Below are positions 54,354 to 64,000 of a DNA stretch of 64,000 nucleotides, one piece after another. Numbering within the stretch: position 1 is the first letter of the stretch; every line of letters begins with the position of its first letter. Under the pieces are notes generated by a model, which was not told where the DNA came from, searched no databases, and saw only the letters and a program-made list of their open reading frames with translations. Source of the DNA: Lineus longissimus (Eukaryota > Nemertea > Pilidiophora > Heteronemertea > Lineidae); NCBI RefSeq assembly GCF_910592395.1, contig NC_088308.1, positions 13,161,001 through 13,225,000 on the forward strand, given 5' to 3'. The translations under genes were made by a program, and so were the position numbers.

Positions 54354-55673
54354 TTAAGCGGCCATGGCGTGTGACCCTGCGATGAGGTGAGAGGCTTCCT
54401 TTGGTTTCTTCTTGCTGGTGATCCCATCGTCGACGTACATATCCTTACGTAAAAAGTTAGCTATCTCCTCACCGAACTGGCCTTTGTAGCGGTTTGCGGT
54501 CTCGTTCAAGGCAAAGTTGGAGCAGGCTGGTGAGGATGTGGCGCCGAAGATGTGTCTGGTCATTCTATACTCAGTTGGTTCTTTGTGGAGCTCCCCGTCT
54601 TCCCACCATAGGAACCTCAAACAATCCCGCTGGTTGTCAGGGACGAAAACTTGATAGAAACAGGCCGATATGTCACAGGTCACAGCTACTGGCTCTTTTC
54701 TGAATCTGGTAAGAATCCCGGTGAGACTGTTCATAAGATCGGGGCCCTGCAGTAGGTGCTGGTTCAGACTGTGTCCTTCGTATTCCGCACTTGCATCGAA
54801 AACAACTCGGAACTTGTTTTTCTTAGGATGGTATACCCCGTGATGTGGGATATACCATATGAGCTTCTCATCCTGTGTACAAGTCTCAGACGTGTCGGGG
54901 ACCTTCTCTGCGAAACCTTTGGTGATGACATCGTTCATGAAGTCTGTGTACTCTCGTCTGTATTTGGGGTCCCTTGTTAGCTTGTGACGTAGGTGACGGA
55001 GGCGTTTGTCAACCATGGTTCTATTGTTCGGAAGGGTGACATCATCCTCTTTGAATGGTAATGTAATCTCGAAGTGGGAATCCTCCCGTTGACGTATTCC
55101 TGCTTTCACCACAGCCAAAAAGCGCTGGTCATGAACTGACATTTTGCATCCTGTCTTCTGCTTGGCAAACTCTCCCTCGAACAGCTGGTTGACCTCGGCT
55201 GGTGTTATCTCCTTGGCTTTAGTTCGGTACACAAAGTGGACTGGCTCGTCTCTCTTGATGTTATCGGCGAAGTTACCAATAACTCCCCATCCAAGATCGG
55301 TTCTTATCGCGTATGGATCGTCATCTTCCCCCGGAACAACGTCTCTTGGCTTAAGTAGTTTTGGACAATTCATCCCAATGAGGACACCAATCTCCCAATC
55401 TTCTCGGTAAGGATACAGCTTCTCAGCGACGTCTTTCAGGTGAGGTATTTTTCTAACTGTTTCTGGTCTTGGTACCTGGCTGTGACTGGCTGGAATGATA
55501 TCTCTCTCGTACACGGCTGGCATGGAGATGTCTAAGGATTTGTTCATATCCTGAATCCGCAGACCATTAACTTTCTTTGTGTTGACGACTTCTTCATCCA
55601 ACATGGTGGTGAGCTTTAGCTGGATATCCACTCCCGTGGCTCCAATCTTGTTCGCTATGGCCTGAGATACGAA
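54354..55673 (-). pseudogene. pol: BEL/Pao protease end and reverse transcriptase
   Basis: In frame with the gag ORF after a TGA at 55674-55676 within the protease motif (LDPQSDT before, FV after, where a serine codon is expected). It contains the protease remainder, IGMNCPKLLKP, LGWGVIGN and the RT with KNKFRVVFDASAEY, LNQHLLQGPDL, FGATSSPACSNFAL and the catalytic MYVDDGI. It ends at a TAA (54354), probably a nonsense mutation since the frame continues. Confidence 0.9.
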
Positions 55674-57152
55674 TCATGTATCGGATTGGGGGTCCAAGAT
55701 GGCGTAAACTTCTGTCTTCTTTTCTGGCGACTTCTCATGATAAAGGGTGACAGGAACTATAAGTGTGTGCATCCAAGATTGCGGTTGAATGCTCTTACTG
55801 TCGGACTGTACGGTATGCACGACTGCAGCTTCTGTGACTGTGGGAGTTGAACTTATCGAACTAGGATAAAAGCGGTGGAGAAGTGTGGGATGTGTCTTCT
55901 TACAGGCCTCGCACGTCATTCTTCTTTTGCAGTCCGCCTTTCTATGCCCGTAGGTGAGACAACCCCAGCATAGGCCCTTGTCCTTGATCGCATCCTGCCT
56001 GGTCTTCAAATCCATCGCTAAGAACTGAGGACATGTGATGATTCGATGATCAGCCTGACAAAGAGAGCACACAGGTTTCTTCAGCACTTTAGTTGTCGTA
56101 GTGGCCTGTGGTACAGGTTCAGCATTCCTGCTTACAGTGAATGTCCTAGCTCTGGAGAAACTCGGCCTTCCATCCTTGTTGTGAGAAGGGTTATTTCTTT
56201 TGTCACGACTCTGGGTGGTCTGGCTTTCTTCCGAGATTCTGGCACTGGCAGTAACAGGATTATACGCGATTCTTGCTTCAGCGTTGAGAAATTGGCAAAA
56301 GTCCTTGAAAAAAGGATAGTCACATCCGTCCTTCGTCCTTCCATCTTCAGTATAGAGCCTCTTGTCCACCTGTCTCGACCATCTAGCTGTTATGAAACGT
56401 GGTAGCTTTCGCAGCATCTTTCTGTTTTCTTCAGGGTCGTTCAACACTCTCAAGTAGCTTATAGAATTCATGGCTGTCAAAGTATGCGTTAAGATATCAG
56501 CAAATTTCCTCAATTTTACTCCATCTCCTGGCCTGATAGAGGGCCAATCTGTAATCTTCTTACGATATGCATCGGCGACGATAAAAGGCTTGCCATATCT
56601 CTCCTGCAGAATCTCCTTAGCTTGTTCGTAGGCGGTGTCAGAATTCAGGGCTAGCAGCCCTTGTATAGCGTCCTTAGCATCGCCTTCTGTGTATCTCGAC
56701 AGGTAGAACAGTCCCCTGGTGTTTGACTTTATTGTTGCTTCTATCAGACTCTCAAAACTCTTGATCCAGATGGGGTACTGTATGTAGTCACCTTTGAAAG
56801 TATCTGGTTCGATGGTAGGCAAGTGAGACCAGTTAGTCTCTTTGGCAGCGATGAGATCTGCCAATCGGGACAGACCGTCATGGTCAGCTGTTGCCCCTGG
56901 TTGTGGTTGTATTGTAGGCGACCTCATTGGCTCCGGATGTGGTTGTTGCGCTGTACGCAACCTCATTGGCTCTGGTTCGTCCTCACCATATGGTCCATCC
57001 AGACTGGGTGGGCCAGGATCCCTTCCTCGGTTGGGAGTGCTGGACACGAAGCGTTCGTGAAAGTTGGACAGCTCCTCTGACAGCAGCAGGATCTCCCTCT
57101 CCATCTCTCTCCTCTCTCTTTCAACCAACTCTTCGAATCTTCTTCGGTCCAT
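55674..57152 (-). CDS. gag: BEL/Pao Gag with zinc knuckles
   Basis: The 492-codon ORF starts at 57152 with a charged helical N-terminus (RRRFEELVERERREMEREIL). Next is a P-rich linker with PEPMR repeats, a Gag domain (PTIEPDTFKGDYIQYPIWIKSF, LSRYTEGDAKDAIQG), then cysteine-rich knuckles CSLC..., CWGCLTYGHRKADC and CEACKKTHPTLLH. It merges without a proper stop into the protease; the TGA at 55674-55676 is probably a mutation in the polyprotein frame. Confidence 0.9.
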   Translation of the reverse strand: MDRRRFEELVERERREMEREILLLSEELSNFHERFVSSTPNRGRDPGPPSLDGPYGEDEPEPMRLRTAQQPHPEPMRSPTIQPQPGATADHDGLSRLADLIAAKETNWSHLPTIEPDTFKGDYIQYPIWIKSFESLIEATIKSNTRGLFYLSRYTEGDAKDAIQGLLALNSDTAYEQAKEILQERYGKPFIVADAYRKKITDWPSIRPGDGVKLRKFADILTHTLTAMNSISYLRVLNDPEENRKMLRKLPRFITARWSRQVDKRLYTEDGRTKDGCDYPFFKDFCQFLNAEARIAYNPVTASARISEESQTTQSRDKRNNPSHNKDGRPSFSRARTFTVSRNAEPVPQATTTTKVLKKPVCSLCQADHRIITCPQFLAMDLKTRQDAIKDKGLCWGCLTYGHRKADCKRRMTCEACKKTHPTLLHRFYPSSISSTPTVTEAAVVHTVQSDSKSIQPQSWMHTLIVPVTLYHEKSPEKKTEVYAILDPQSDT

Positions 57153-59931
57153 TACGTACTTCTTCTTGTTGTAGCAAGAGGTTTTACTGTAGCGAACTTG
57201 TCTTTCGTAACACTATTAAGTTGACAAGTCGTGGATATTTCACCAATTCTTTGACTTTATTTATCCATAGTCCACGTAAAACCTGTAAATACACAATGAG
57301 AAAGTGCCCTAAGTTTCACTCTTAATAATTACAACATGAAGTAACTGTAATGCAGTCAGGACAGTCCAGTCCCTGCTGCCACCTGGCCGTAAGTGGCCGA
57401 ACTAAACCGTATAAATTTTGACAGCACCTGTGCTGTTTTAGTGCCCCCAAAACCCAAGACGAACAGGGCAAATTAACATCAAATTTTCCTTAATACTATT
57501 CAAGAGGTCTATAGATTGTATACGTAGCTTAGAATCATACGAAACGGGCGGAAACAGCTCCAGGGACCATCTAAAGTGAGACACCGGACGTAGAAAACTG
57601 TCCTACACAGGATTGTGGATGTACGCCGAGACAACGGACAAATAATAGGCCGTAACTTTGACCATACGGGAGAACATCACAAAATATGGGGTTATATGGG
57701 ATTACTAAATATTTACCTCTGTCATGCCTCTAAATCTTTATACTTTTGGTTACAAAATAGGCACTTTAAATACTTTTAACTTTAGTCTGTGAAAAACGAT
57801 GTCTGTACATCTGGAACATGGCAGCAAAGCAACGCACGAGGGTAGGTGGCGTTCACAACAGTGGCCTTTCAAGGATGCCCTGTACATATAAATGACACCA
57901 AACAGTATCCCTTAAAGCGGACCTGTTTACAAATGAAACCGAACTGTGACCACAGTTACATACTCCAATGCAGTGATATGGGTTTATAGAGATAACAAGA
58001 AAACCAGGTCTACTCCATCGGAATCCTTTTCCGACGTCAGAATCATACTCTCGGTTCTTTTCTCAACTATGATGTTGATTAGCCAACTCACAGTGTGCTT
58101 CATCAAAAGTTTGTGTTGAATATGCTTTGTGCCAAAGTTTCTGTTCGATAACCTTATGATTGTCCTTGTACATTGTTATAATCCGACAATATTCTAAAGC
58201 AAGCCCTATGAGTTGCCTATCTCGTAAACCTGTGAAGTCCATTTTGGTGCCTTTTTGAAATAGTGATTAATCGGCAATAGTCCCTCCAAAATCAGTAGAC
58301 CTTTGACATCGACGTTATTCGATTTATCCTCTCTGTTTTTCCTTAACATTTAATTGAGGCACAATAGATAGATTGTCCATTCAGAAGTAGTTTTGTTTAT
58401 TGTACGTTCCATGATGGACAATTTGTAAATGCTATTGTCTTGAGAGATCGACATGAATAATGCTCAAAAGCAATATCCTACAATTTGTTCGCTCTATCTT
58501 TCAAAAAAAAAACGAAATCCAATCCCAGTCTTACTTCCGGAAGTCTCATGCAGCTATGCACTTCTAAAACCTAGTCACCCGACTTAATTTTTTTTCATTT
58601 AAATCCATCGTGTCACAGTTTTCTTCTTGTTGCTATCTCTACCAGGACCACTACTAAACTATCACTAATCCATCTGGCATCTGTCCGCGTCATCCTAGGA
58701 AATAAATCCTACCGATATATACCCGAGTTGTGCTCAACCAATGTGTTGTCATGTTGGTCGGGGGGGGGGGGGGGAGAATATGAAATCAGTGATAAAAAGT
58801 GTGAATGTTCTTACCATTGTGGATTCCTTCTCCTTCTACACTAACCCTCTATTGACACTTTACAATATTTTGCCCCCTTACTCCGACCCTCGATTCAGTG
58901 GCCTGTAGTGGCCGGTTTAATGTGACAGTGTTCATTGGACGACTATATAGAACTACATCAAACCTTAGTTTAAACCTACATGGACCCTAGAGCTTCAGCT
59001 AAGGCGAAGGTTCATGCTGCAATCGATCGTTTACGGACATGACTGACGAGATAACGTCCATAATTGGACGAATCTCGGTGACGTTGGCTTGTAACAGCCC
59101 TCAATGGACGCCTGATCATCTCATGAATAGTCCACCTCAGAGCTAATTCAGACGGCATACAATCGTTGCAGTCGCTAGTAGGGTCCACCGCAATCAATGA
59201 GACACCGAATATGTATATGCCCAACACAAGTTTGGAGAGTATTGGGCACCTGGAGTGGAGCAGGGAGGGAGGTCACTCCCAAAGAAAGAGGTACGCACAT
59301 CAGTGTCCCCGAAAACCGGCAAAGGGTGGTTATTTATATGAAAGCAGCGTGTTCCAAGCGGGAGATATTTACACCCCGTTCATATCAGCTTTGCCTGCAA
59401 AAGCTCATGGAATTGCTAACCAACCTTCTGCAGCAATAGTCTTGGCTAAAAACACCACATTGGCCCCTTAGGAAAAGCGGGGAAGTCCCGATTTTGAAAC
59501 AAATCTACCCGGCTGATTTGCAAATTATAACTGCAACACAGCAACACTGATTTTACTTCTCACCACGCTGAAAGGGGTGTGGATTGAAGCTGCTCACTGC
59601 CAGCAACGCGGATGTGCATGCCAAATTTTTGGGAGTGACCCCCGGAATTTGGCAAGTACTTACGAGATGATTCATTTTCCATACAGGATATCTACTCCTT
59701 TCCATACAGGATATCTAGTCCTGCCCTCCCCCTAATCCACTAAATATTGCTATACACACCCAAAGTAAACATCCGCCTCCCAACAACGCGAAAGGGCATA
59801 AAAACTCAATCATTGTCAATCAGGTACGGGGTCATTTATTGCAACACACGGGAACTGATGCTCATATCGATGCTCCACATCAGGTGCTCTGCTAGTGAAA
59901 CGGGAGGCGCCACTGCGGACGGCTATCATAT
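57153..59931. other. Non-coding flank, possibly including the BEL 5' leader/LTR
   Basis: No gene is supported. The first few hundred bases should contain the BEL leader and LTR but no second copy exists to define them. A G-tract lies at 58759-58775. Positions 59475-59655 hold the second copy of the dispersed repeat seen at 22640-22840. A 25-bp direct repeat with CCATACAGGATATCTA lies at 59676-59720. Confidence 0.45.
59475..59655. repeat. Dispersed repeat, copy of 22640-22840
   Basis: It shares the ordered blocks GATTTTGAAACAAA, CTACCCGGC, ACGCTGAAAGGGGTGTGGAT, CTGCTCACT and CGCGGATGTGCAT with the left copy, with many differences between them. Confidence 0.65.
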
Positions 59932-62733
59932 GCTTGTGTCAAGTCAGCCCCAAATTTTCCAGCCCCAATTAAACCATCACCAGAGTCCAGCCCCACTTTC
60001 ACTCGGGTATAAACTCGGGTCGGGTCTTTCTAAAATGTGGAATGTTCAAAAATGGTCAAGCTAGCCCCAAGTTCCAGCCCCAATGAGGGCTGGAAATGTC
60101 GACAAAACGTGAACGTAAAATAGATAGGTTCAGACGGTTAAATATGATTCAACAATAACTTAACGTTAAATAGAGAGGTTTATTTGGCTAGTATTAACAA
60201 AAACGTAAACCATAACATATAGAGGGACCAAATTAAACAAAACTTGCAATTTAAATATGGAGGCTAGTTTGATTCGTGGAAAGTTTTATATAGAGAGGTT
60301 GAGATGATCAACGTTGCCGACTACGTCGACGCAAATGAGGGCTAGAAATAACGAGAAAAAACACGAACATAAAACAGAGAGGTTTAGATGGTTAAATATG
60401 ATGCAACAATAACTTAACGTTGAATAGAGAGGTTTATTTGGCTCGAATTAACAAAAACGTAAAGCGAAACTAATATTTAGAGGGATCGAATTATACAAAA
60501 CCTGAAATTTAAATAGTAAGGTGCAGAGGGTTCGAATTCGAATAACTTAAACATACAATAGAGGGGTTTAGCTGTTGAAGGTTGTCTAAAACGTAAATAA
60601 ATACAATATTTCTGCTCATTAATAGCTCCCAATGACATTGGTTGATGAAATATAGTGCAAAACGACCCAAGAGCCCCGGACTTAAACTATACGTAAAAAT
60701 GGGGTTCGAATTAAGAAAACGAAATATTACAAATCGAACGGGGCTGGGAGTTATCCGAGGTGTCCCTCGATGAAACCGGTGTTAATGAGTAGCGGGGGAT
60801 ACCATCTACAATCTCCAGTAGGTCTTTATCCCAAGTCAGTGTCAAATTTTGATCAATATGGGATCAAATGGAAAATAACGTGTGGGGGTTGACCTGAAAT
60901 ATAACAAATCGTAGGGGGCTGGGAAAATCCGAGGTGTTCCTCGCTTAAACCGGTGTAATTGAGTAGCGGAGGGTCCCATCTACAATCTCCAGTAGGTTTC
61001 TGTCCGAAGTCAGTGTCAAATTTTGAGCAATATTGTATAAAAATGGAAAATAACGTTAGGGGGTAGGCCTGAAATATTACAAATCGAAGGGGGCTAAGGA
61101 AAATCCGAGGTGTTCCTCGCTGAAACCGGTGTTAATAAGTAGCGGGGGTGCCATCTACAATCTCCAGTAGGTCTCTATCCCAAGTCAGTGTCAAATTTTG
61201 AGCAATTTGGGATCAAATGGAAAAAAACGTGTGGGGGTTGACCTGAAATATTACAAATCGTAGGGGGCTGGGAAAAATCCGAGTTGTTCCTCGCTGAAAC
61301 CGGTGTTATTGAGTAGCGGGGGTGCTATCTACAATCTCCAGTAGGTCTCTATCCCAAGTCAGTGTCAAATTTTGAACAATATGGGATCAAATGGAAAATA
61401 ACGTGTGGGGGTTGACCTGAAATATTACCAATCTGAAATATTACCAATTACTGAAATTCGTAGGCCTGCGATTTGATATATTTCAGGGACCCCCGCTACC
61501 CATTAACACCGGTTTCAGCGAGGAACACCTCGGATTTTTCCCAGCTCCCTACGATTTGTAATATTTCAGGTCAACCCCCACACGTTATTTTCTATTTGAT
61601 CCCATATTGTTCAAAATTTGACACTGACTTGGGATAGAGACCTACTGGAGATTGTAGATGGGATCCCCCGCTACTTATTAACACCGGTTTCAGCGAGGAA
61701 CACCTCGGATAATTCCCAGCCCCCTTCGATTTGTAATATTTCAGGCCTACCGCCACGCGTTATTTTCCATTTTATATAATATTGCTCAAAACTTGACACT
61801 GACTTGGGAGAGAGACCTACTGGATATTGTAGATGAGACCCCCCCCCCCCCCCCGTTACTCATTAACACCGGTTTCAGCGAGGAACACCTCAGATATTTC
61901 CCAGCCCCGTTCGATTTGTAATATTTCGTTTTCTTAATTCGAACCCCATCTTTACGTATAGTTTATGCTGGGGCTCTTGGATCGTTTTGCACTATATTGC
62001 ATCAACCAATGTTATTGGGAGCTATTAATGAGCAGAAATATTGTTAATTAAAAAAAATTGTATTTATTTACGTTTTAGACAACCTCCAACAGCGAAACCT
62101 CTCTATTTTATGTTCAAGTTATTTGAGTTCGAACCCTCTGCACCTTACTATTTAAATTTCAGGTTTTGTATAATTCGATCCCTCTATATATTCGTTTGGC
62201 TTCACGTTTTTGTTAATTCGAGCCAAATAAACCTCTCTATTTAACGTTAAGTTATTGTTGCATCATATTTAACCATCTAAACCTCTTAGTTTTACGTTCG
62301 TGTTTTTTTCTCGATATTTCGAGTCCTCATTTGCGTCTACGTAGTCGGCAACGTTGATCATCTCAACCTCTCTATATAAGACTTTCCTCGAATCAAGCTA
62401 GCCTCCCTATTTAAATTGCAAGTTTTGTTCAATTGGGTCCCTCTATATGTTATGGTTTACGTTTTTGTTAATACTAGCCAAATAAACCTCTCTATTTAAC
62501 GTTAAGTTATTGTTGAATCATATTTAACCGTCTAAATCTATCTATTTTACGTTCATGTTATATCGACATTTCGAGCCCTAATTGTGGCTGGAACTTGGGG
62601 CTGGCTTGACTATTTTTGAACATTCCACATTTTAGATAGACCAGACCCGAGTCAATACCCGAGTAAAAGTGGTGCTGGAATCTTGTGATGGTTTAATTGG
62701 GGCTGGAGAGTTTGGGGCTGACTTGACACAGGC
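59932..62733. mobile_element. Large foldback transposon (2.8 kb) with 9-bp target duplication
   Basis: The whole element is an imperfect palindrome centred near 61450. Left end GCTTGTGTCAAGTCAGCCCC and right end (reverse complement) GCCTGTGTCAAGTCAGCCCC differ at one base, and the arms pair over more than 1.2 kb. CTATCATAT flanks it at 59923-59931 and 62734-62742. Outer parts carry repeated AACCTCTCTATTTAACGTT-like units; inner parts carry about 175-bp tandem units. There is no coding capacity. Long arms and a 9-bp duplication suggest a Mutator-like foldback, but no transposase is present to prove it. Confidence 0.9.
60720..61925. repeat. 175-bp units in opposed tandem arrays
   Basis: Units beginning GAAATATTACAAATCG recur near 60721, 60895, 61071, 61246 and 61420 (period 174-176) in the left arm. 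About two and a half inverted units follow in the right arm (61478-61925). Each has the order GGGGCTGGG, CCGAGGTGTTCCTCG, AAACCGGTGTTAAT, CATCTACAATCTCCAGTAGG and CAAGTCAGTGTCAAATTTTG. The arrays differ in copy number, so expansion followed or accompanied arm formation. Confidence 0.92.
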
Positions 62734-62887
62734 CTATCATATCCGAGGGCATCGTGCAGGTCAGTTCTAAGCTATCTTGAATCATGTACACACATAAAGC
62801 CTGGGCCAGTGATTCCTCCGTCTGGGTGTCTTGTGTTCCATCTTTCACTGGGTCTCCGTACTGGTACTTTCATCTTCCGGATGGGCA

Positions 62888-63007
62888 CATTCTTAGGAAA
62901 TCAGGGGTTAATGTTCTTCACTGTACTTCACCAAATGAGGGCGAATGTCCCGGGGTTTGTGTTGAGGGACAGAGAAGCGATTTTTAACCCTTGATTTCCT
63001 CAGGATA
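62888..63007. repeat. Short MITE related to 17741-18217
   Basis: The left end has GGAAATCAGGGGTTAATGTT and the right end the mirror of a close variant (TTAACCCTTGATTTCCTCAGG). Internal sequence including ACTTCACCAAATGA is shared with the larger copy. No clean target duplication is visible. It is a shorter, more worn family member. Confidence 0.75.
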
Positions 63008-63464
63008 GAGGGGACACCACAAAACAAAATCCTAAGGACTACTCGAAAACTTTCTGCAAGTTATTTTATTCATAGCCCAGCAAAGGTGCAAAGGCGAACG
63101 CCCAACAACAATCCAGCACAATATCAAATAATGTCGATTAATATAGCATATATCATACATTGAAATAACTGTATTTAAGCAGGAAAATGTTTGACAAACT
63201 CCGCATTTAGGGTCTACCATGTTAAGCAATTCATGATAGCTGCACTATAGCCCATGGAAACACCCATACGTCATATTCCTTCTCATTGCCTCATTTCAGG
63301 CATGTTATGCATAATAACTGCACTACGGCATTTCACTTTTATATTCCCGGACCACCAGTAACTATGAACAACTAAGACAAGTATCACTCCTGTATCTAGA
63401 TGACTGCTGTGGTGCAGTTATTATGTATAATAAATTCCTGAAACTTGGTACTTATAGTATTTGT

Positions 63465-63806
63465 ATATACTCTAAAACCTCGAATACGAGGTCTGAGGCT
63501 CCCCCCTATTCATTACAATGGTTTTGAATGGGGATGGGCCAATAAGTCAGTTATTATTCTTTTATCTATGGCATGGGCCAATGGAGTCACATATGTTATA
63601 ATCACGCTATGATCTTGGCTGACATTGGCAGTAAAACGAAATCAACATCACTGGTCATAGTAGGCCCATCGGCTGACAATCCCTCCTCCATTGTAATGAA
63701 TGGGGGCGAAGCCTCGGACCGCGTATTCGAGGTTGTAGAATCCATCCTTCATTGTAATGAAAGAGGGCAAAGCCTCTGACCTTGTATTCGAGGTTTTAGA
63801 ATATAT
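63465..63806. repeat. Inverted-repeat element (MITE)
   Basis: TCTAAAACCTCGAATACGAG at 63471 is mirrored at about 63780-63800. A third, inverted copy of the same end (GCCTCGGACCGCGTATTCGA) lies at 63710-63730, suggesting a duplicated right end. A TATA-like sequence flanks both sides, which could fit a TA target as in Tc1/mariner MITEs. Confidence 0.65.
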
Positions 63807-64000
63807 CTATCTACACGTCAACGGCAATGCTAAAAATTTACAGCAACAGGAAATTCAATTACATATTTAAATAATTTTATGTACCGCATAGGCTTTTAAT
63901 GCAATTTATTGTTTATTTCCCGCAATGGGAAAATTAATATTTTGAATAACGGTAGTGATGACCAACATCACGAATTTTACCAGAAGGAGGCTTGGGTTTA
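63807..64000. other. AT-rich non-coding end of the window
   Basis: No gene, repeat or signal was recognised. Confidence 0.5.

Larger units (their letters stand above)
52308..57152 (-). mobile_element. BEL/Pao LTR retrotransposon, interrupted and 3'-truncated
   Basis: Gag, protease, RT, RNase H and integrase lie on the minus strand from 57152 to 52314, with the integrase tail displaced to 25546-25379 by the Polinton. Order and motifs are those of BEL/Pao. An in-frame TGA (55674), a TAA (54354) and a frameshift near 52490-52506 break the polyprotein. No LTR pair is available, because the 3' end is lost at the hairpin at 25324-25378. A 5' LTR may lie upstream of 57152 but cannot be delimited. 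Confidence 0.9.

Overview
The window is animal (metazoan) nuclear DNA, probably from a marine invertebrate. It holds no bacterial-type operons. It has one good spliced host exon (a single-pass membrane segment at 5005-5192 between consensus AG and GTAAGT sites), and otherwise layers of transposable elements of many classes: a Polinton/Maverick, a Ty3/gypsy-type and a BEL/Pao-type LTR retrotransposon, fragments of CR1/jockey-like, RTE/L1-like and Penelope-like retroelements, a pogo-like DNA transposon, and several MITE or foldback elements. I cannot name the species.

The centre is a nested insertion that can be read base by base. A BEL/Pao element on the minus strand (57152 down to 52314, resuming at 25546-25379) is split inside its integrase by an 18.9-kb Polinton/Maverick (25547-52307). 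The Polinton has about 200-bp terminal inverted repeats starting 5'-AG and a 6-bp target duplication, TACGTT. It was itself hit twice: a 909-bp foldback element (36257-37165, target duplication CCTAAC) splits the 5' end of the DNA polymerase gene, and a gypsy element (41427-49248, LTRs about 99% identical, target duplication CCTC) splits a second minor-capsid-like gene. At the two large insertion points and at the foldback, removing the insert and one target copy re-joins the reading frame.

The Polinton encodes, left to right: a conserved gene of unknown function with a C-terminal membrane segment, a coiled-coil membrane protein, a double-jelly-roll-type major capsid candidate, a small membrane protein, a minor capsid (penton-like) protein, a membrane/coiled-coil protein, a packaging ATPase (opposite strand), an integrase with a chromodomain, a zinc-ribbon HNH protein, a small hydrophilic protein, a membrane protein, a 34-residue ORF carrying late-domain-like motifs, a protein-primed type B DNA polymerase and a second penton-like gene. 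A right-hand minus-strand block of unknown genes follows. No maturation protease was recognised. Several genes carry stops or frameshifts, so this copy is dead, but its gene set and ends are almost complete. Most of its genes, and some in the older relics, start in the context TAAATG.

Left of it, 11378-20634 holds two or three older, heavily mutated Polinton relics of another family, arranged as a mirror image around about 16850. They carry the same integrase, HNH and membrane/coiled-coil genes plus a deoxynucleoside kinase that the intact element lacks. The right flank holds a 2.8-kb foldback transposon (59932-62733) with arms of more than 1 kb and a 9-bp target duplication. The remaining sequence (1-7.8 kb, 9.6-11.4 kb, 20.6-23.5 kb, 57.2-59.9 kb, 62.7-64 kb) is AT-rich intergenic or intronic DNA with small inverted-repeat elements.
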